From the NCBI GenBank assembly GCA_964017045.1, contig OZ024799.1, positions 33,533,736 through 33,597,735 on the forward strand: 64,000 nucleotides of DNA, in the 5' to 3' direction. The translations under genes were made by a program, and so were the position numbers. Of this stretch, positions 44,931-56,664 are shown piece after piece. Under the pieces are notes generated by a model. It saw only the letters and a list, made by a program, of their open reading frames with translations. It was not told where the DNA came from and made no database searches. Position 1 is the first letter of the stretch. Every line of letters begins with the position of its first letter. The DNA is from Omphiscola glabra (taxonomy: Eukaryota; Mollusca; Gastropoda; Lymnaeidae).

Positions 44931-46375
44931 CTACCTGAGATTGATGTCAGCATCTACCTGAGATTGATGTCAGCATCTACCTGAGATTGATGTCAGCATC
45001 TACCTGAGATTGATGTCAGCATCTACCTGAGATTGATGTCAGCATCTACCTGAGATTGATGTCAGCATCTACCTGAGATTGATGTCAGCATCTACCTGAG
45101 ATTGATGTCAGCATCTACCTGAAATTGATGTCAGCATCTACCTGAGATTGATGTCAGCATCTACCAGAGATTGATGTCAGCATCTACCTGAGATTGATGT
45201 CAGCATCTACCTGAGATTGATGTCAGCATCTACCTGAGATTGATGTCAGCATCTACCTGAGATTGATGTCAGCATCTACATGAGATTGATGTCAGCATAT
45301 ACCTGAGATTGATGTCAGCATCTACATGAGATTGATGTCAGCATCTACCTGAAATTGATGTCAGCATCTACCTGAGATTGATGTCAGCATCTACCAGAGA
45401 TTGATGTCAGCATCTACCTGAGATTGATGTCAGCATCTACCTGAGATTGATGTCAGCATCTACCTGAGATTGATGTCAGCATCTACCTGAGATTGATGTC
45501 AGCATCTACATGAGATTGATGTCAGCATATACCTGAGATTGATGTCAGCATCTACATGAGATTGATGTCAGCATATACCTGAGATTGATGTCAGCATCTA
45601 CCTGAGATTGATGTCAGCATCTACCTGAGATTGATGTCAGCATCTACCTGAGATTGATGTCAGCATCTACCTGAGATTGATGTCAGCATCTACCTGAGAT
45701 TGATGTCAGCATCTACATGAGATTGATGTCAGCATATACCTGAGATTGATGTCAGCATCTACCTGAGATTGATGTCAGCATCTACCTGAGATTGATGTCA
45801 GCATCTACCTGAAATTGATGTCAGCATCTACCTGAGATTGATGTCAGCATCTACCTGAGATTGATGTCAGCATCTACCTGAGATTGATGTCAGCATCTAC
45901 CTGAGATTGATGTCAGCATCTACCTGAGATTGATGTCAGCATCTACATGAGATTGATGTCAGCATATACCTGAGATTGATGTCAGCATCTACCTGAGATT
46001 GATGTCAGCATCTACCTGAGATTGATGTCAGCATCTACCTGAAATTGATGTCAGCATCTACCTGAGATTGATGTCAGCATCTACCTGAGATTGATGTCAT
46101 CATCTACCTGAGATTGATGTCAGCATCTACCTGAGATTGATGTCTGCATCTACCTGAGATTGATGTCTGCATCTACCTGAGATTGATGTCAGCATCTACC
46201 TGAGATTGATGTCAGCATCTACCTGAGATTGATGTCAGCATCTACCTGAGATTGATGTCAGCATCTACCTGAGATTGATGTCAGCATCTACCTGAGAGTG
46301 ATGTCAGCATCTACCTGAGATTGATGTCAGCATCTACCTGAGATTGATGTCAGCATCTACCTGAGATTGCATTCA
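44931..46375. repeat. 23-bp minisatellite, about 63 copies, with 230-bp higher-order period
   Basis: The unit is CTACCTGAGATTGATGTCAG plus CAT. Variant copies recur at multiples of 230 bp (10 units): GAAATTG at 45121, 45351, 45811 and 46041; CCAGAGA near 45164 and 45394; CATATACC at about 45297, 45527, 45734 and 45964. So blocks of ten units were copied as a whole. The unit is not a multiple of three. Confidence 0.97.
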
Positions 46376-47100
46376 GCTTCTACATGAGCCTGATGTCAGC
46401 ATCTATCTGAGACTGATGTCGGCCTCTACCTGAGACTGATGTCGGCCTCTACCTGAGACTGATGTCGGCCTCTACCTGAGACTGATGTCGGCCTCTACCT
46501 GAAGCTGAAGTCGGCCTCTACCTGAGAATGTTATCGGCCTCTACCTGAGACTAATGGTGGCCTCTACCTGAGACTGATGGGTGCCTTTACCTGAGACTGA
46601 TGTCGGCCCCTTCCTGAAACTGAACAGGCCTCTACCTGAGAATGTTGTCGACCTATACCTGAGACTGATGGTGGCCTCTACCTGAGACTGATGTCGGCCT
46701 CTACCTGAGACTGATGGTAGCCTCTACTTGAGACTGATGGGAGCCTCTACCGGAGACTGATGTCGGCCACTACCTGAGACTGATGGTAGCCTCTACCTGA
46801 GACTGATGGGAGCCTCTACCTGAGACTGATGGGGGCCTCCACGTGAGACTGATGGTAGCCTCTACTTGAGACTGATGGGAGCTCTACCTGAGACTAATGT
46901 CGGCCTCTACCTGAGACTGATGTCGGCTTCTACCTGAGACTGATGGGAGCCGCTACCGGAGACTGATGTCGGCCTCTAACAGAGACTAAGGCTCCTTCCA
47001 CTAAAGACTAATGTCTCCTTTCACTGGAGACTAATGTCTCCATCCACTGAAGTCTAATGTCTCCTTCCACTGAATACTAATATCACACTCCACCGAAGAC
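46376..47100. repeat. Diverged continuation of the 23-bp array
   Basis: Units of the type CTACCTGAGACTGATGTCGG plus CCT, with many substitutions (GGTGG, GGGAG, TGGTAG) and some length changes, fading into ACTAATGTCTCC words by 47000-47090. This is the older edge of the array at 44931-46375. Confidence 0.93.
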
Positions 47101-47173
47101 ATGATTTAACTAGATATTTGTGTAAACCGATATAATAACATTTATTTTAAATATTTTTATTAACATGAAATAA

Positions 47174-47293
47174 TTCGGAGTCAGCGAACATGTGTATTTG
47201 GAGTCAGCACACATGTGAGTTTGAAGTGAGCACAAAGTGTATTTGGTGTCAGCGAACATGTTCATTTGGAGTCAGTGCACATGTGCATTTATT
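47174..47293. repeat. 23-24-bp degenerate array
   Basis: GAGTCAGCGAACATGTGTATTTG-type units, about five, with a further copy near 47403 (GCAAATGTGTATTTGGAGTC) beyond an inserted element. Confidence 0.85.
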
Positions 47294-47400
47294 ATTATTA
47301 TTATTAGGTGGTTTTATATAGCGCAGTACCACAGCCTAGGGCTAGGCTCACCGCGCTTCACGTAAAAATTTGCAATTACAGAAAATATTTCACTTGAGCG
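47290..47400. mobile_element. Possible SINE/MITE with ATT microsatellite start
   Basis: Starts as (ATT)n, then GGTGGTTTTATATAGCGCAG and CTAGGCTCACCGCGCTTCAC. It interrupts the 23-bp array, copies of which resume near 47398. A TATAGCGC word next to ATT repeats is common in dispersed invertebrate elements (recalled). Class uncertain. Confidence 0.4.
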
Positions 47401-47409
47401 CAAATGTGT

Positions 47410-47793
47410 ATTTGGAGTCTTTGAACAAGTGCATTTCCCTTTTCGTCCATAACTTTAAGTTGCTGTTATTGTTTTGTTATTGTTATTATTGTCTGTCTAT
47501 TCAACTGTATTGAATGACTTGTTGAAATGCATTGGGTTTCTTTCTCACAGACAAACGCTGGTCATATTTTGTAGAGCATGTTATTGTGATTAACGTAATA
47601 CATTCCGAGTGCTTGGTCAGACAGCTATTGGTCTAACAGAGATAGATGGATACATTTATGGTCAGTTTTATGTGAAATCAATTAACGCAGGGGCCTCAGG
47701 GGAGAAGTTTGGTTAGAGTAGACGGACAAGAAGAGAGGTGGGGGTTGATTGGGGGTGGGGGGTGAGTGGTGTCTTGTGTGATGGAGTAAATAT
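47410..47793. other. Unique spacer
   Basis: Contains short GTTATTGTT repeats; no gene recognised. Confidence 0.5.
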
Positions 47794-49407
47794 TGAGGTA
47801 GGTAGTCTTATGTGAGAGAAGGTTTGATATATTGAGGTTGGTAGAAAGTCTTATGGGAGAGTGGGAGGCATATAGTGAGGTTGGTAGATAGTCTTATGTG
47901 AGAGAAGGTTTGATATATTGAGGTTGGTAGAAAGTCTTATGGGAGAGTGGGAGGCATATAGTGAGGTTGGTAGATAGTCTTATGTGAGAGAATGTTTGAT
48001 ATAGTGAGGTTGGTAGATTGTCTTATGGGAGAGTGGCAGGCATATAGTGAGGTTGGTAGATAGTCTTATGTTAGAGAAGGTATGATATAGTGAGGTTGGT
48101 ACATAGTCTAATGTGAGAGAAGGTATGATATAGTGAGGTTGGTAGATAGTCTTATGGGAGAGTGGGAGGCATATAGTGAGGTTGGTAGATAGTCTTATGT
48201 GAGAGAAGGTTTGATATAGTGAGGTTGGTAGATTGTCTTATGGGAGAGTGGGAGGCATATAGTGAGGTTGGTAGATAGTCTTATGTTAGAGAAGGTATGA
48301 TATAGTGAGGTTGGTACATAGTCTAATGTGAGAGAAGGTATGATATAGTGAGGTTGGTACATAGTCTAATGTGAGAGAAGGTATGATATAGTGAGGTTGG
48401 TACATAGTCTAATGTGAGAGAAGGTATGATATAGTGAGGTTGGTACATATTCTAATGTGAGAGAAGGTATGATATATTGAGGTTGGTAGATAGTCTTATG
48501 TGAGAGAAGGTATGATATTGTGAGGTTGGTAGATAGTCTTATGCGAGAGAAGGTTTGATATAGTGAGGTTGGTACATAGTCTTATGTGAGAGAAGGTTTG
48601 ATATAGTGAGTTTGGTAGATAGTCTTATGGGAGAGAAGGTTTGATATAGTGAGGTTGGTAGATAGTCTTATGTGAGAGAAGGTTTGATATAGTGAGGTTG
48701 GTAGATAGTCTTATGTGAGAGAAGGTTTGATAAGTGAGGTTGGTAGATTGTCTTATGGGAGAGTGGGTGGCATATTGTGAGGTTGGCACATAGTCTTATG
48801 TGAGAGAAGGTTTGATAAGTGAGGTTGGTAGATAGTCTTATGTGAAAGAAGGTATGATATAGTGAGGTTGGTAGATTGTCTTATGGGAGAGTGGGAGGCA
48901 TATAGTGAGGTTGGTAGATAGTCTTATGTGAGAGAAGGTTTGATATAGTGAGGTTGGTAGATAGTCTTATGTGAGAGAAGGTTTGATATAGTGAGGTTGG
49001 TAGATATTCTTATGTGAGAGAAGGTTTGATAAGTGAGGTTGGTAGATTGTCTTATGGGAGAGTGGGTGGCATATTGTGAGGTTGGCACATAGTCTTATGT
49101 GAGAGAAGGTTTGATAAGTGAGGTTGGTAGATAGTCTTATGTGAAAGAAGGTATGATATAGTGAGGTTGGTAGATTGTCTTATGGGAGAGTGGGAGGCAT
49201 ATAGTGAGGTTGGTAGATAGTCTTATGTGAGAGAAGGTTTGATATAGTGAGGTTGGTAGATAGTCTTATGTGAGAGAAGGTTTGATATAGTGAGGTTGGT
49301 AGATAGTCTTATGTGAGAGAAGGTTTGATAAGTGAGGTTGGTAGATAGTCTTATGTGAGAGAAGGTTTGATATAGTGAGGTTGGTAGATTGTCTTATGGG
49401 AGAGCGG
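47794..49407. repeat. 43-bp minisatellite, about 37 copies, with higher-order structure
   Basis: The unit contains GAGGTTGGTAGATAGTCTTA, then TGTGAGAGAAGGTTTGATAT and AGT. A second unit type carries TGGGAGAGTGGGAGGCATAT. Variant words recur together: GGTTGGCACATAGTC at 48781 and 49080, 299 bp apart and surrounded by the same order of variants, indicating a seven-unit block duplication with two bases lost. Some copies are 41 bp (GATAAGTG). Confidence 0.96.
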
Positions 49408-49529
49408 GTTTAGACGCAGGTTTAAAAAATCTAGTCTAAACGTAAATATATACGTTATATTTAGTACAAGATATCCTTTCCAGATCTTCCAGTAACCGAT
49501 GGTCAGCCGTGTAGACCATGCTTCTAAAC

Positions 49530-49896
49530 CAGGGGTGAGCAAACTTTTTGTGCGGCGGGCCACATTGACATATGTAATGGCTATTGTGGGGGGCGGATGT
49601 ATATTATGTCCAATTTTATACCGATAAACATTTCTCTATGTTAAAATCGGTAAATTCGCATTTTAGCCTTACATGACAAAAGTCAAGGACTGTTTTTAAA
49701 AAATAGAGAATTAGAAAGGTGATCAAACATTGTTAAAACAATCATAACGGTACAGTACATGAAATTCTGTAAAATTCAACAAAATAACTTAAAAACTAAG
49801 TAATTTTTAAAAAAAATATCTTAATGCCTTCGAGGGCCACATAATATCAGTTGCCGGGCCGCATGTGGCCCGCGGGCCGTAGTTTGCCCACCCCTG
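49530..49896. mobile_element. Complete 367-bp hAT miniature element
   Basis: Begins CAGGGGTGAGCAAACTTTTTG and ends CCGTAGTTTGCCCACCCCTG, inverted repeats with CAGGGGTG(A/G)GCAAACT in common and GCGGGCCACAT further in. TTCTAAAC (49522-49529) and TTCTAAAT (49897-49904) flank it, an 8-bp target duplication with one mismatch, typical of hAT. No transposase inside. Confidence 0.85.
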
Positions 49897-50077
49897 TTCT
49901 AAATCCTGAGACCAGTCAACAATGTAAAAGAACAGTCCAACTGTGTTAGTGACCATTCCAACTGTGATAGTGACCAGTCCAATAGTTTTAGTGACCAACT
50001 ATAGAACAATGTCGTTCTCTACATATTGGCGGATGTTCAAAATCATTATAGTTTAAAACCAATCTACATTCAACGTC

Positions 50078-50432
50078 AAACCAGTCTCTGAACAAACAAC
50101 TCTCTTAACAAACCAGTCTCTTAACAAACAACTCTCTTAACAAACCAGTCTCTGAACAAACCCCTCTCTGAACAAACCCATCTCTGAACAAACCCCTCTC
50201 TGCACAAACCAGTCTCTTAACAAACCACTCTCTTAACAAACCAGTCTCTGAACAAACCCCTCTCTGAACAAACCCCTCTCTGAACAAACCCCTCTCTGAA
50301 GAAACTACTCTCTGAACAAACAACTCTCTTAACAAACCAGTCTCTTAACAAACAACTCTCTTAACAAACCAGTCTCTTAACAAACAACTCTCTTAACAAA
50401 CCAGTCTCTTAACAAACAACTCTCTTAACAAA
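50078..50432. repeat. 16-bp array, about 22 copies
   Basis: The unit is CAAACCAGTCTCTTAA or CAAACAACTCTCTTAA, the two alternating in the right part as a 32-bp pair; CCCTCTCTGAA variants lie in the middle. Confidence 0.94.
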
Positions 50433-52562
50433 TTGTTTGATAATAAAGTCGACAATCGACTTGACTTTTATGTTCCCGTTTCGTTCTTTCTCACTCCCTC
50501 AGTCCAACACCAATCCATCTATTATGTCTTACATCCATAAATTTATTCATGCATCTACCGATTTATCCATCCACCTAGGTATTTTTTTAAAAACTTCTTT
50601 CTCTTAAACTTTTTTTTTTGAAATAACCCATGCAAAAAGGATATAACGAAATATTTATTCCACAACGCACCAGCAGAAAACTAGAGAAAAGAAATTCTAT
50701 ATCGTAGATTGAGATCTAGTTTGACATTAGGTGAATGTCTGAACCATAACAAATTGGAATCACGGTCAGAGCTGTCACGCATCGGCCCAGACTACATTCA
50801 GCCTGGAGCTAGCAGACGACCTGGTCCGCCATGCATCATTCAACGGTCGCCTTGCTGCAGCCAGGCCATGGTGAGTACACTGTCAGATTCACTCAGACAC
50901 AAAAGGCTGTGGCGTGGTTAGATCTCTGGAAGTAATACATAGGTCGGGAATGGTTTCTAGCAGCGATTCCCACGTTATAATAACTGGGCATATTTTCATT
51001 TGATTTGATTTTGCCGTTGAAGCCCGAACTGTTATTCCTAGCATTTCATTAGATCGGCGGTTCTTAACCAGATGTATAAAGGCATCGAAGTGGTGTCTGA
51101 AACTTCTAAAAGGTCAACAAACATAATTTAATAAAATTGCCCCGTTACCTATTAAAAAGGTTGTTCGATATGCTTCTAGTGAAGGCTTGGGATACCAAGG
51201 ATTGAAAAGGATTCAGAACCGTTGTGCTACAGTAATCGATAGGTTTAAAAATTCGATATGCTCCGAGAGTCCTGAAAATATAATTATTGAAATGCACGGC
51301 AGACGGTGGACTCTTCACATACACAGCATATTAACACTCATGCCTAGACCGGTGCTGCCAGCTTTAAACTTCTATGATATCTACATCTTAGTCTTAGTTC
51401 AAATTTCAATCTGCAATTTTTCAAGAACTAATAAAATATATGGGCAATTTTGCCAAAAGAATGTGCTATTGTCAAAAATCTCCAGCAGATATTATCTTGC
51501 CAGGTGTTATTGATTATTAAAAATGTGAAGATTAGATGGGGTCATCAATCGGCTTGGATTGTGTATGCAAGTTAATGTCAACTTCTCTTATATCTTTCGT
51601 GATGGCCCCTTTTCTGTCACATTTGGCGCCACCTGTGGAAAACTGTACACCCCCCCCCCTCCATTTTCCGTTTTCTTGCCATGATAATTTTTACTATATA
51701 ATGCCAAAATAGTAACATTTTTGTCTGATTTCTGCACGGGCACGTCATTTTGGGTAGAGCAGGTCTAAAGTGTTATGCACCATGGCGCCTCCAGTAATAA
51801 AAACTCAAAAAAGCTGGGCAAATGTTGGTTCCCCCACTACACCCCCCCCCCACTCCCGAAATGACGTTCCTGTTTCAGAGGTTTCGCTTTTCTTTTTAAC
51901 TAACCCGGGTTAAAGGCCTATTGATTATTGATTTTTTAAAATTAAAAACAAGTATTTGAACTTATTTTAAAATTACCTAAATGTGTAATTGCTAATAAGT
52001 GAAATTGCTTTTAAACAGATATTTCCTCGTGAGACCATGTCAACATGTCTTGTCTACAATAATCTTCCCTCCCATTTACCCCGCGCCAACCGTGTCCCGG
52101 GTCGTCTGCGCCTCGCGGACACCACCTCGAGTCTGTTAGCCACGTTGTGACGTGTGCAGCATGTCTGAGGGCTAACATCTGGACAACACGGTTGACCATG
52201 CGGATGGACGCGGTGACGCCCCCGGATCTGTTGATAAGTGATGTCCGGCGCTTCGTGGCGTGAAAACCAAATATTTACAGATTGGTAGCTAGACTAATCG
52301 GTGCTCAGTACATTAGCGGGGCTGGGAGCAGACTCGTGGTGCTTTCAGGGGCGGAGGGCAAGATATACGCTGGCGTGTCATGGACATGTAAACTGTTAAT
52401 TGTGGTGGACAGTGGAGGCCATACCAGTGAAGGTGAAGACAAGGGTGGGGTCAAGGCTAAAGGAAAATCTTATATCAGAGTGGTGTTTATTTTAAAAAAA
52501 ATAAAATCACGCGGTAAATTATTATTTTTCCACATTCGTTTATGCACCCTCTTTTGTGATCT
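50433..52562. other. Long unique segment
   Basis: About 2.1 kb without arrays. C-runs near 51650 and 51842. A 108-codon frame at 51187-51513 begins GYQGLKRIQNRCATVI, which recalls the end of a LINE reverse transcriptase (LQRIQN-type motif), but too little is present to call. The segment 52010-52270 is GC-richer and non-repetitive. Confidence 0.4.
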
Positions 52563-52915
52563 TAAATCATGTTGATGTGTTACAACACTTTTTGTATCTT
52601 CAATCATTTGACTTGTTGTGACACTTTTAGTATCTTCAATCATTTGACTTGTTATGACACTTCTGGTATTTTCAATCACCTTGGGATTTTCGACACTTTT
52701 GGTATTTTCAATCATGTTGGCATTTTACGACACTTTTGGTATCTTCAATCTTGTTGGCATTTTACGACACTTTTGGTATCTTCAATGATGTTGGCATTTT
52801 ACGACACTTTTGGTATTTTCGATCATGTTGAAATGTCACGACGCTTTTTGAATTTTCAATGCTGTTGGGATGTTACAATCTTTTGGGACGATACTTCTAC
52901 AACACTTTTGGGGAA
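52563..52915. repeat. 37-bp array, about 9 copies
   Basis: The unit contains TCTTCAATCATGTTGGCATT followed by TTACGACACTTTTGGTA; outer copies are diverged (ACTTGTTGTGACAC). A 133-codon plus frame across it is an artefact. Confidence 0.92.
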
Positions 52916-53102
52916 GAACAAAGTATTTGGTGTGTTACCATCCAATGTGTATTTACAAGACGTTTCGTAAAACAGGCTACACACGGTTGAATAGAGTTTA
53001 ATAAAACGTGTTAAATTATAAATTTGCGTGTCACTGTTTACCATTTAATTTGTATGTTATTTATTTTTGCAAAATGATATCATTAACTAGTCATATTACA
53101 CA

Positions 53103-53400
53103 ATATGACTACAGCTCGACCTTTTGTAAGCCCCTTGAAAGTATTCGATTATTTCAAACAATATTATGTCTACAACATGACCTCTTATAGCCATTTGGAC
53201 GTTTTCGATTATTTCAAACAATATTATGTCTACAACTCGATCTTGTTTAAGCCACTTGGCGTATTCGATTATTTCAAACAATATTATGTCTACAACTCGA
53301 TCTTTGTAAGCCACTTGGACGTATTCGATTATTTCAAACAATATTATGTCTATCTATAACGTGACCTTTTATAGCCACTTGGATGCATTCGATTATCTCA
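53103..53400. repeat. 60-bp array, 5 copies
   Basis: The unit contains TATTCGATTATTTCAAACAA, TATTATGTCTACAAC and AGCCACTTGGACG, with copies at about 53140, 53200, 53260, 53320 and a diverged 53387. The unit is a multiple of three, so frames on both strands stay open. Confidence 0.94.
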
Positions 53401-53522
53401 AGACTTAAACCGTAAGGTAAATAGCAGCGAAGTGGGATATTGAAAAAACATAATGTATAGACCAAGGGCCGATTTGCAAGCGACTGACCAACATAAAAGC
53501 TGAGCGAAGGCTACAGAAATGG

Positions 53523-53542
53523 AGAGTGAGAGAGAGAGAGTA

Positions 53543-53578
<36 letters not shown>

Positions 53579-53580
53579 GA
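53523..53580. repeat. (GA)n microsatellite
   Basis: GAGA run of about 58 bp with GTAAGAG and GATAGAG interruptions. Confidence 0.93.
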
Positions 53581-53639
53581 GACAAAGGTAGAGCAATCTG
53601 TACGTGATTAAGACTGGAAGCGGCTATTTCAGAAATCCT

Positions 53640-54160
53640 TTCTCCTAAAAAAAAATTGTCCATTGAAAATTAACCATAATTACATGAGGTAACCGACCCG
53701 CCGTGTTGCCAGTCGGTTCCAGGGCTATGATTAATCCGGTTATAGCCGGGGCCTTCACAACAAAATAATAGCACATAAATTTGCTGCCAGTTTTAATGGC
53801 GGGGAGATAACAAGATACAAAACACAAAAAACTGGTCTCCCTTTCATGGGGTAGAAGAGAAGGGAAGGGGAAAAAAATGGATGGCTCCAAGTCAGAAACG
53901 AGGCCTAATTAATCCGCACGCAAGCGATGTTAGTTTGCACCATCGGTTCATCCTATTATTATCATTCCGTAATTATGGGGCAAGTCGCGACATCGGCCCC
54001 ACGTCCATAGATCATGACAGCTATTGCCCTAAACCGACGCCACTACCCACCCGTTCTTGTACCACCAGGTCTGTGAGATCCGAGTCACGGAGTCTCGTTA
54101 GTTTTGGGGAGAGAGTCGTGGCAGAATGGATTAATTAATCCGGAGTCGGAATTGTAAAAA
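53640..54160. promoter_or_regulatory. Possible regulatory island with homeodomain-type sites
   Basis: Non-repetitive sequence between arrays. It contains GATTAATCC near 53729, CTAATTAATCC near 53905 and the palindrome GGATTAATTAATCC at 54128-54141. TAATCC is the preferred site of K50 homeodomain proteins (Otx, Goosecoid type) and TAATTA of many others. Grouping of three such sites in 410 bp could mark an enhancer; it could also be chance in AT-rich DNA. No gene next to it. Confidence 0.25.
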
Positions 54161-55049
54161 AAGTAAATCGTAATCAGGTTTCAATATACTCATACAGACT
54201 GTAACGTCTTTTGGGTCATGCATTTTTTTTTAAATCTATATTTTTTATGAAAGAACTCGAAACTCTATTGTTCGGGTCACTACATCCAGGTCTTAAAGAA
54301 CTTTCCTCCAAATCTCTGGTCGTTAGAACTTTCATAGATAATGTCAGCCACTGTCCTACACCCTCCAAAAACCCCATCCTTCCTTTTCCTGTCCCTGCCT
54401 AACCCCCCAAAACCCCCCGGGGGTGTGTATTACAGGGGATTATACAAGTGGTGGCTTGGATTAGGCCAGTGTGGAGGTCCCGGCCAACCCAGCGCCATGT
54501 AATTATCAGGCCGGGTCCCTGTTATGAACTGCCCCCGTCAATGTTTGGTGCGCATGTCGTCCCTCACCGGAAGACGTCCGCTGACAAAACGCCGGGAAGA
54601 TCCGCGTGCCCGTCAGTGTCGTGTCCCGCCTACGCCTAGGGTGGGGGAAGGACGGGATTATTTTGTCGGTGCTCTGGGGGTGACGTTGATGTCAAATTCA
54701 GTCATGGTTTAGACATCAGCACAAGTCTACGATATTTGAAACCATTTTTTAGGGAACGTTTTGCTTCATCGGACAGCGTCAGCAGTCCACGCGATTCTGA
54801 AATCTGAACAGACGCGATTTTGTTCCGTAATCAAAATGATTTAACCAAGGCTAGACTTCACTCATATTTTCAACTTGGCCGCCATTCCGCAATGTTTACT
54901 GCTTAGAGAACTGACACATCTTCTGAAAGACCTTTCATGTCAACATTTTTCAGTAATTTTAGATGAATTGATCAACCATTTTATAAAAAAATTGAATTTT
55001 ATTTCAATCAAAAGTCAGCACCGGTTAATCCTCTAAAAAAACAATGTCA
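54161..55049. other. Unique segment
   Basis: About 0.9 kb; 54430-54700 is GC-rich and non-repetitive. Overlapping frames at 54448-54639 and 54524-54712 have no domain. Confidence 0.4.
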
Positions 55050-56531
55050 GGACTTCAGGAGGTATTCTCGGTTATCTCAGGGCGCTCCTCTCCCAGGACT
55101 TCAGGAGGTATTCTCGGTTATCTCAGGGCGCTCCACTCCCAGGACTTCAGGAGGTATTCTCGGTTATCTCAGGGCGCTCCACTCCCAGGACTTCAGGAGG
55201 TATTCTCGGTTATCTCAGGGCGCTCCTCTCCCAGGACTTCAGGAGGTATTCTCGGTTATCTCAGGGCGCTCCACTCCCAGGACTTCAGGAGGTATTCTCG
55301 GTTATCTCAGGGCGCTCCACTCCCAGGACTTCAGGAGGTATTCTCGGTTATCTCAGGGCGCTCCACTCCCAGGACTTCAGGAGGTATTCTCGGTTATCTC
55401 AGGGCGCTCCACTCCCAGGACTTCAGAAGGTATTCTCGGTTATCTCAAGGCGCTCCACTCCCAGGACTTCAGAAGGTATTCTCGGTTATCTCAGGGCGCT
55501 CCACTCCCAGGACTTCAGGAGGTATTCTCGGTTATCTCAGGGCGCTCCACTCCCAGGACTTCAGGAGGTATTCTCGGTTATCTCAGGGCGCTCCTCTCCC
55601 AGGACTTCAGGAGGTATTCTCGGTTATCTCAGGGCGCTCCACTCCCAGGACTTCAGGAGGTATTCTCGGTTATCTCAGGGCGCTCCACTCCCAGGACTTC
55701 AGGAGGTATTCTCGGTTATCTATTGGCGCTCCTCTCCCAGGACTTCAGGAGGTATTCTCGGTTATCTCAGGGCGCTCCACTCCCAGGACTTCAGGAGGTA
55801 TTCTCGGTTATCTCAGGGCGCTCCACTCCCAGGACTTCAGAAGGTATTCTCGGTTATCTCGGGGCGCTCCAATCCCAGGACTTCAGGAGGTATTCTCGGT
55901 TATCTCAGGGCGCTCCACTCCCAGGACTTCAGAAGGTATTCTCGGTTATCTCAGGGCGCTCCACTCCCAGGACTTCAGAAGGTATTCTCGGTTATCTCAG
56001 GGCGCTCCACTCCCAGGACTTCAGGAGGTATTCTCGGTTATCTCAGGGCGCTCCTCTCCCAGGACTTCAGGAGGTATTCTCGGTTATCTCAGGGCGCTCC
56101 TCTCCCAGGACTTCAGGAGGTATTCTCGGTTATCTCAGGGCGCTCCACTCCCAGGACTTCAGAAGGTATTCTCGGTTATCTCAGGGCGCTCCTCTCCCAG
56201 GACTTCAGGAGGTATTCTCGGTTATCTCAGGGCGCTCCTCTCCCAGGACTTCAGGAGGTATTCTCGGTTATCTCAGGGCGCTCCTCTCCCAGGACTTCAG
56301 GAGGTATTCTCGGTTATCTCAGGGCGCTCCACTCCCAGGACTTCAGGAGGTATTCTCGGTTATCTCAGGGCGCTCCACTCCAAGGACTTCAGGAGGTATT
56401 CTCGGTTATCTCAGGGCGCTCCACTCCCAGGACTTCAGAAGGTATTCTCGGTTATCTCAGGGCGCTCCACTCCCAGGACTTCAGGAGGTATTCTCAGTTA
56501 TCTCAGGGCGCTCCACTACCAGGACTTCAGG
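55050..56531. repeat. 46-bp minisatellite, about 32 copies
   Basis: The unit contains GGACTTCAGGAGGTATTCTC, then GGTTATCTCAGGGCGCTCCA and CTCCCA. Main variants are CTCCTC/CTCCAC and AGAAGG/AGGAGG; other changes are single. There are no stop codons in any plus frame of the unit, so a frame of 501 codons runs through with a 46-residue period. I see no sign that it is translated. Confidence 0.97.
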
Positions 56532-56664
56532 AAGTCCATCAAGTCCTAGGGCCGAGTCCAATTACCATCAAGTCTTGGGGCCGAGTCTAATTACCATCAA
56601 GTCCTAGGGCCGAGTCTAATTACCATCAAGTCTTGGGGCCGAGTCTAATTACCATCAAGTCTTA
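56532..56664. repeat. 29-bp array, about 4.5 copies
   Basis: The unit contains AAGTCCTAGGGCCGAGTC, then TAATTACCATC, alternating CCTAGGG and CTTGGGG forms (a 58-bp pair). It directly follows the 46-bp array and shares its AGTCC word. Confidence 0.92.

Noticed and set aside
51187..51513. LINE reverse-transcriptase tail
   Set aside because: Only a short LKRIQNRCATVI-like stretch recalls the motif; no RT catalytic block or endonuclease is nearby, so a profile search would be needed.
55044..56607. 501- and 294-codon frames as a repeat protein
   Set aside because: The 46-bp unit has no stop in any plus frame, so any start gives a long frame; the peptide period of 46 residues is simply three units.
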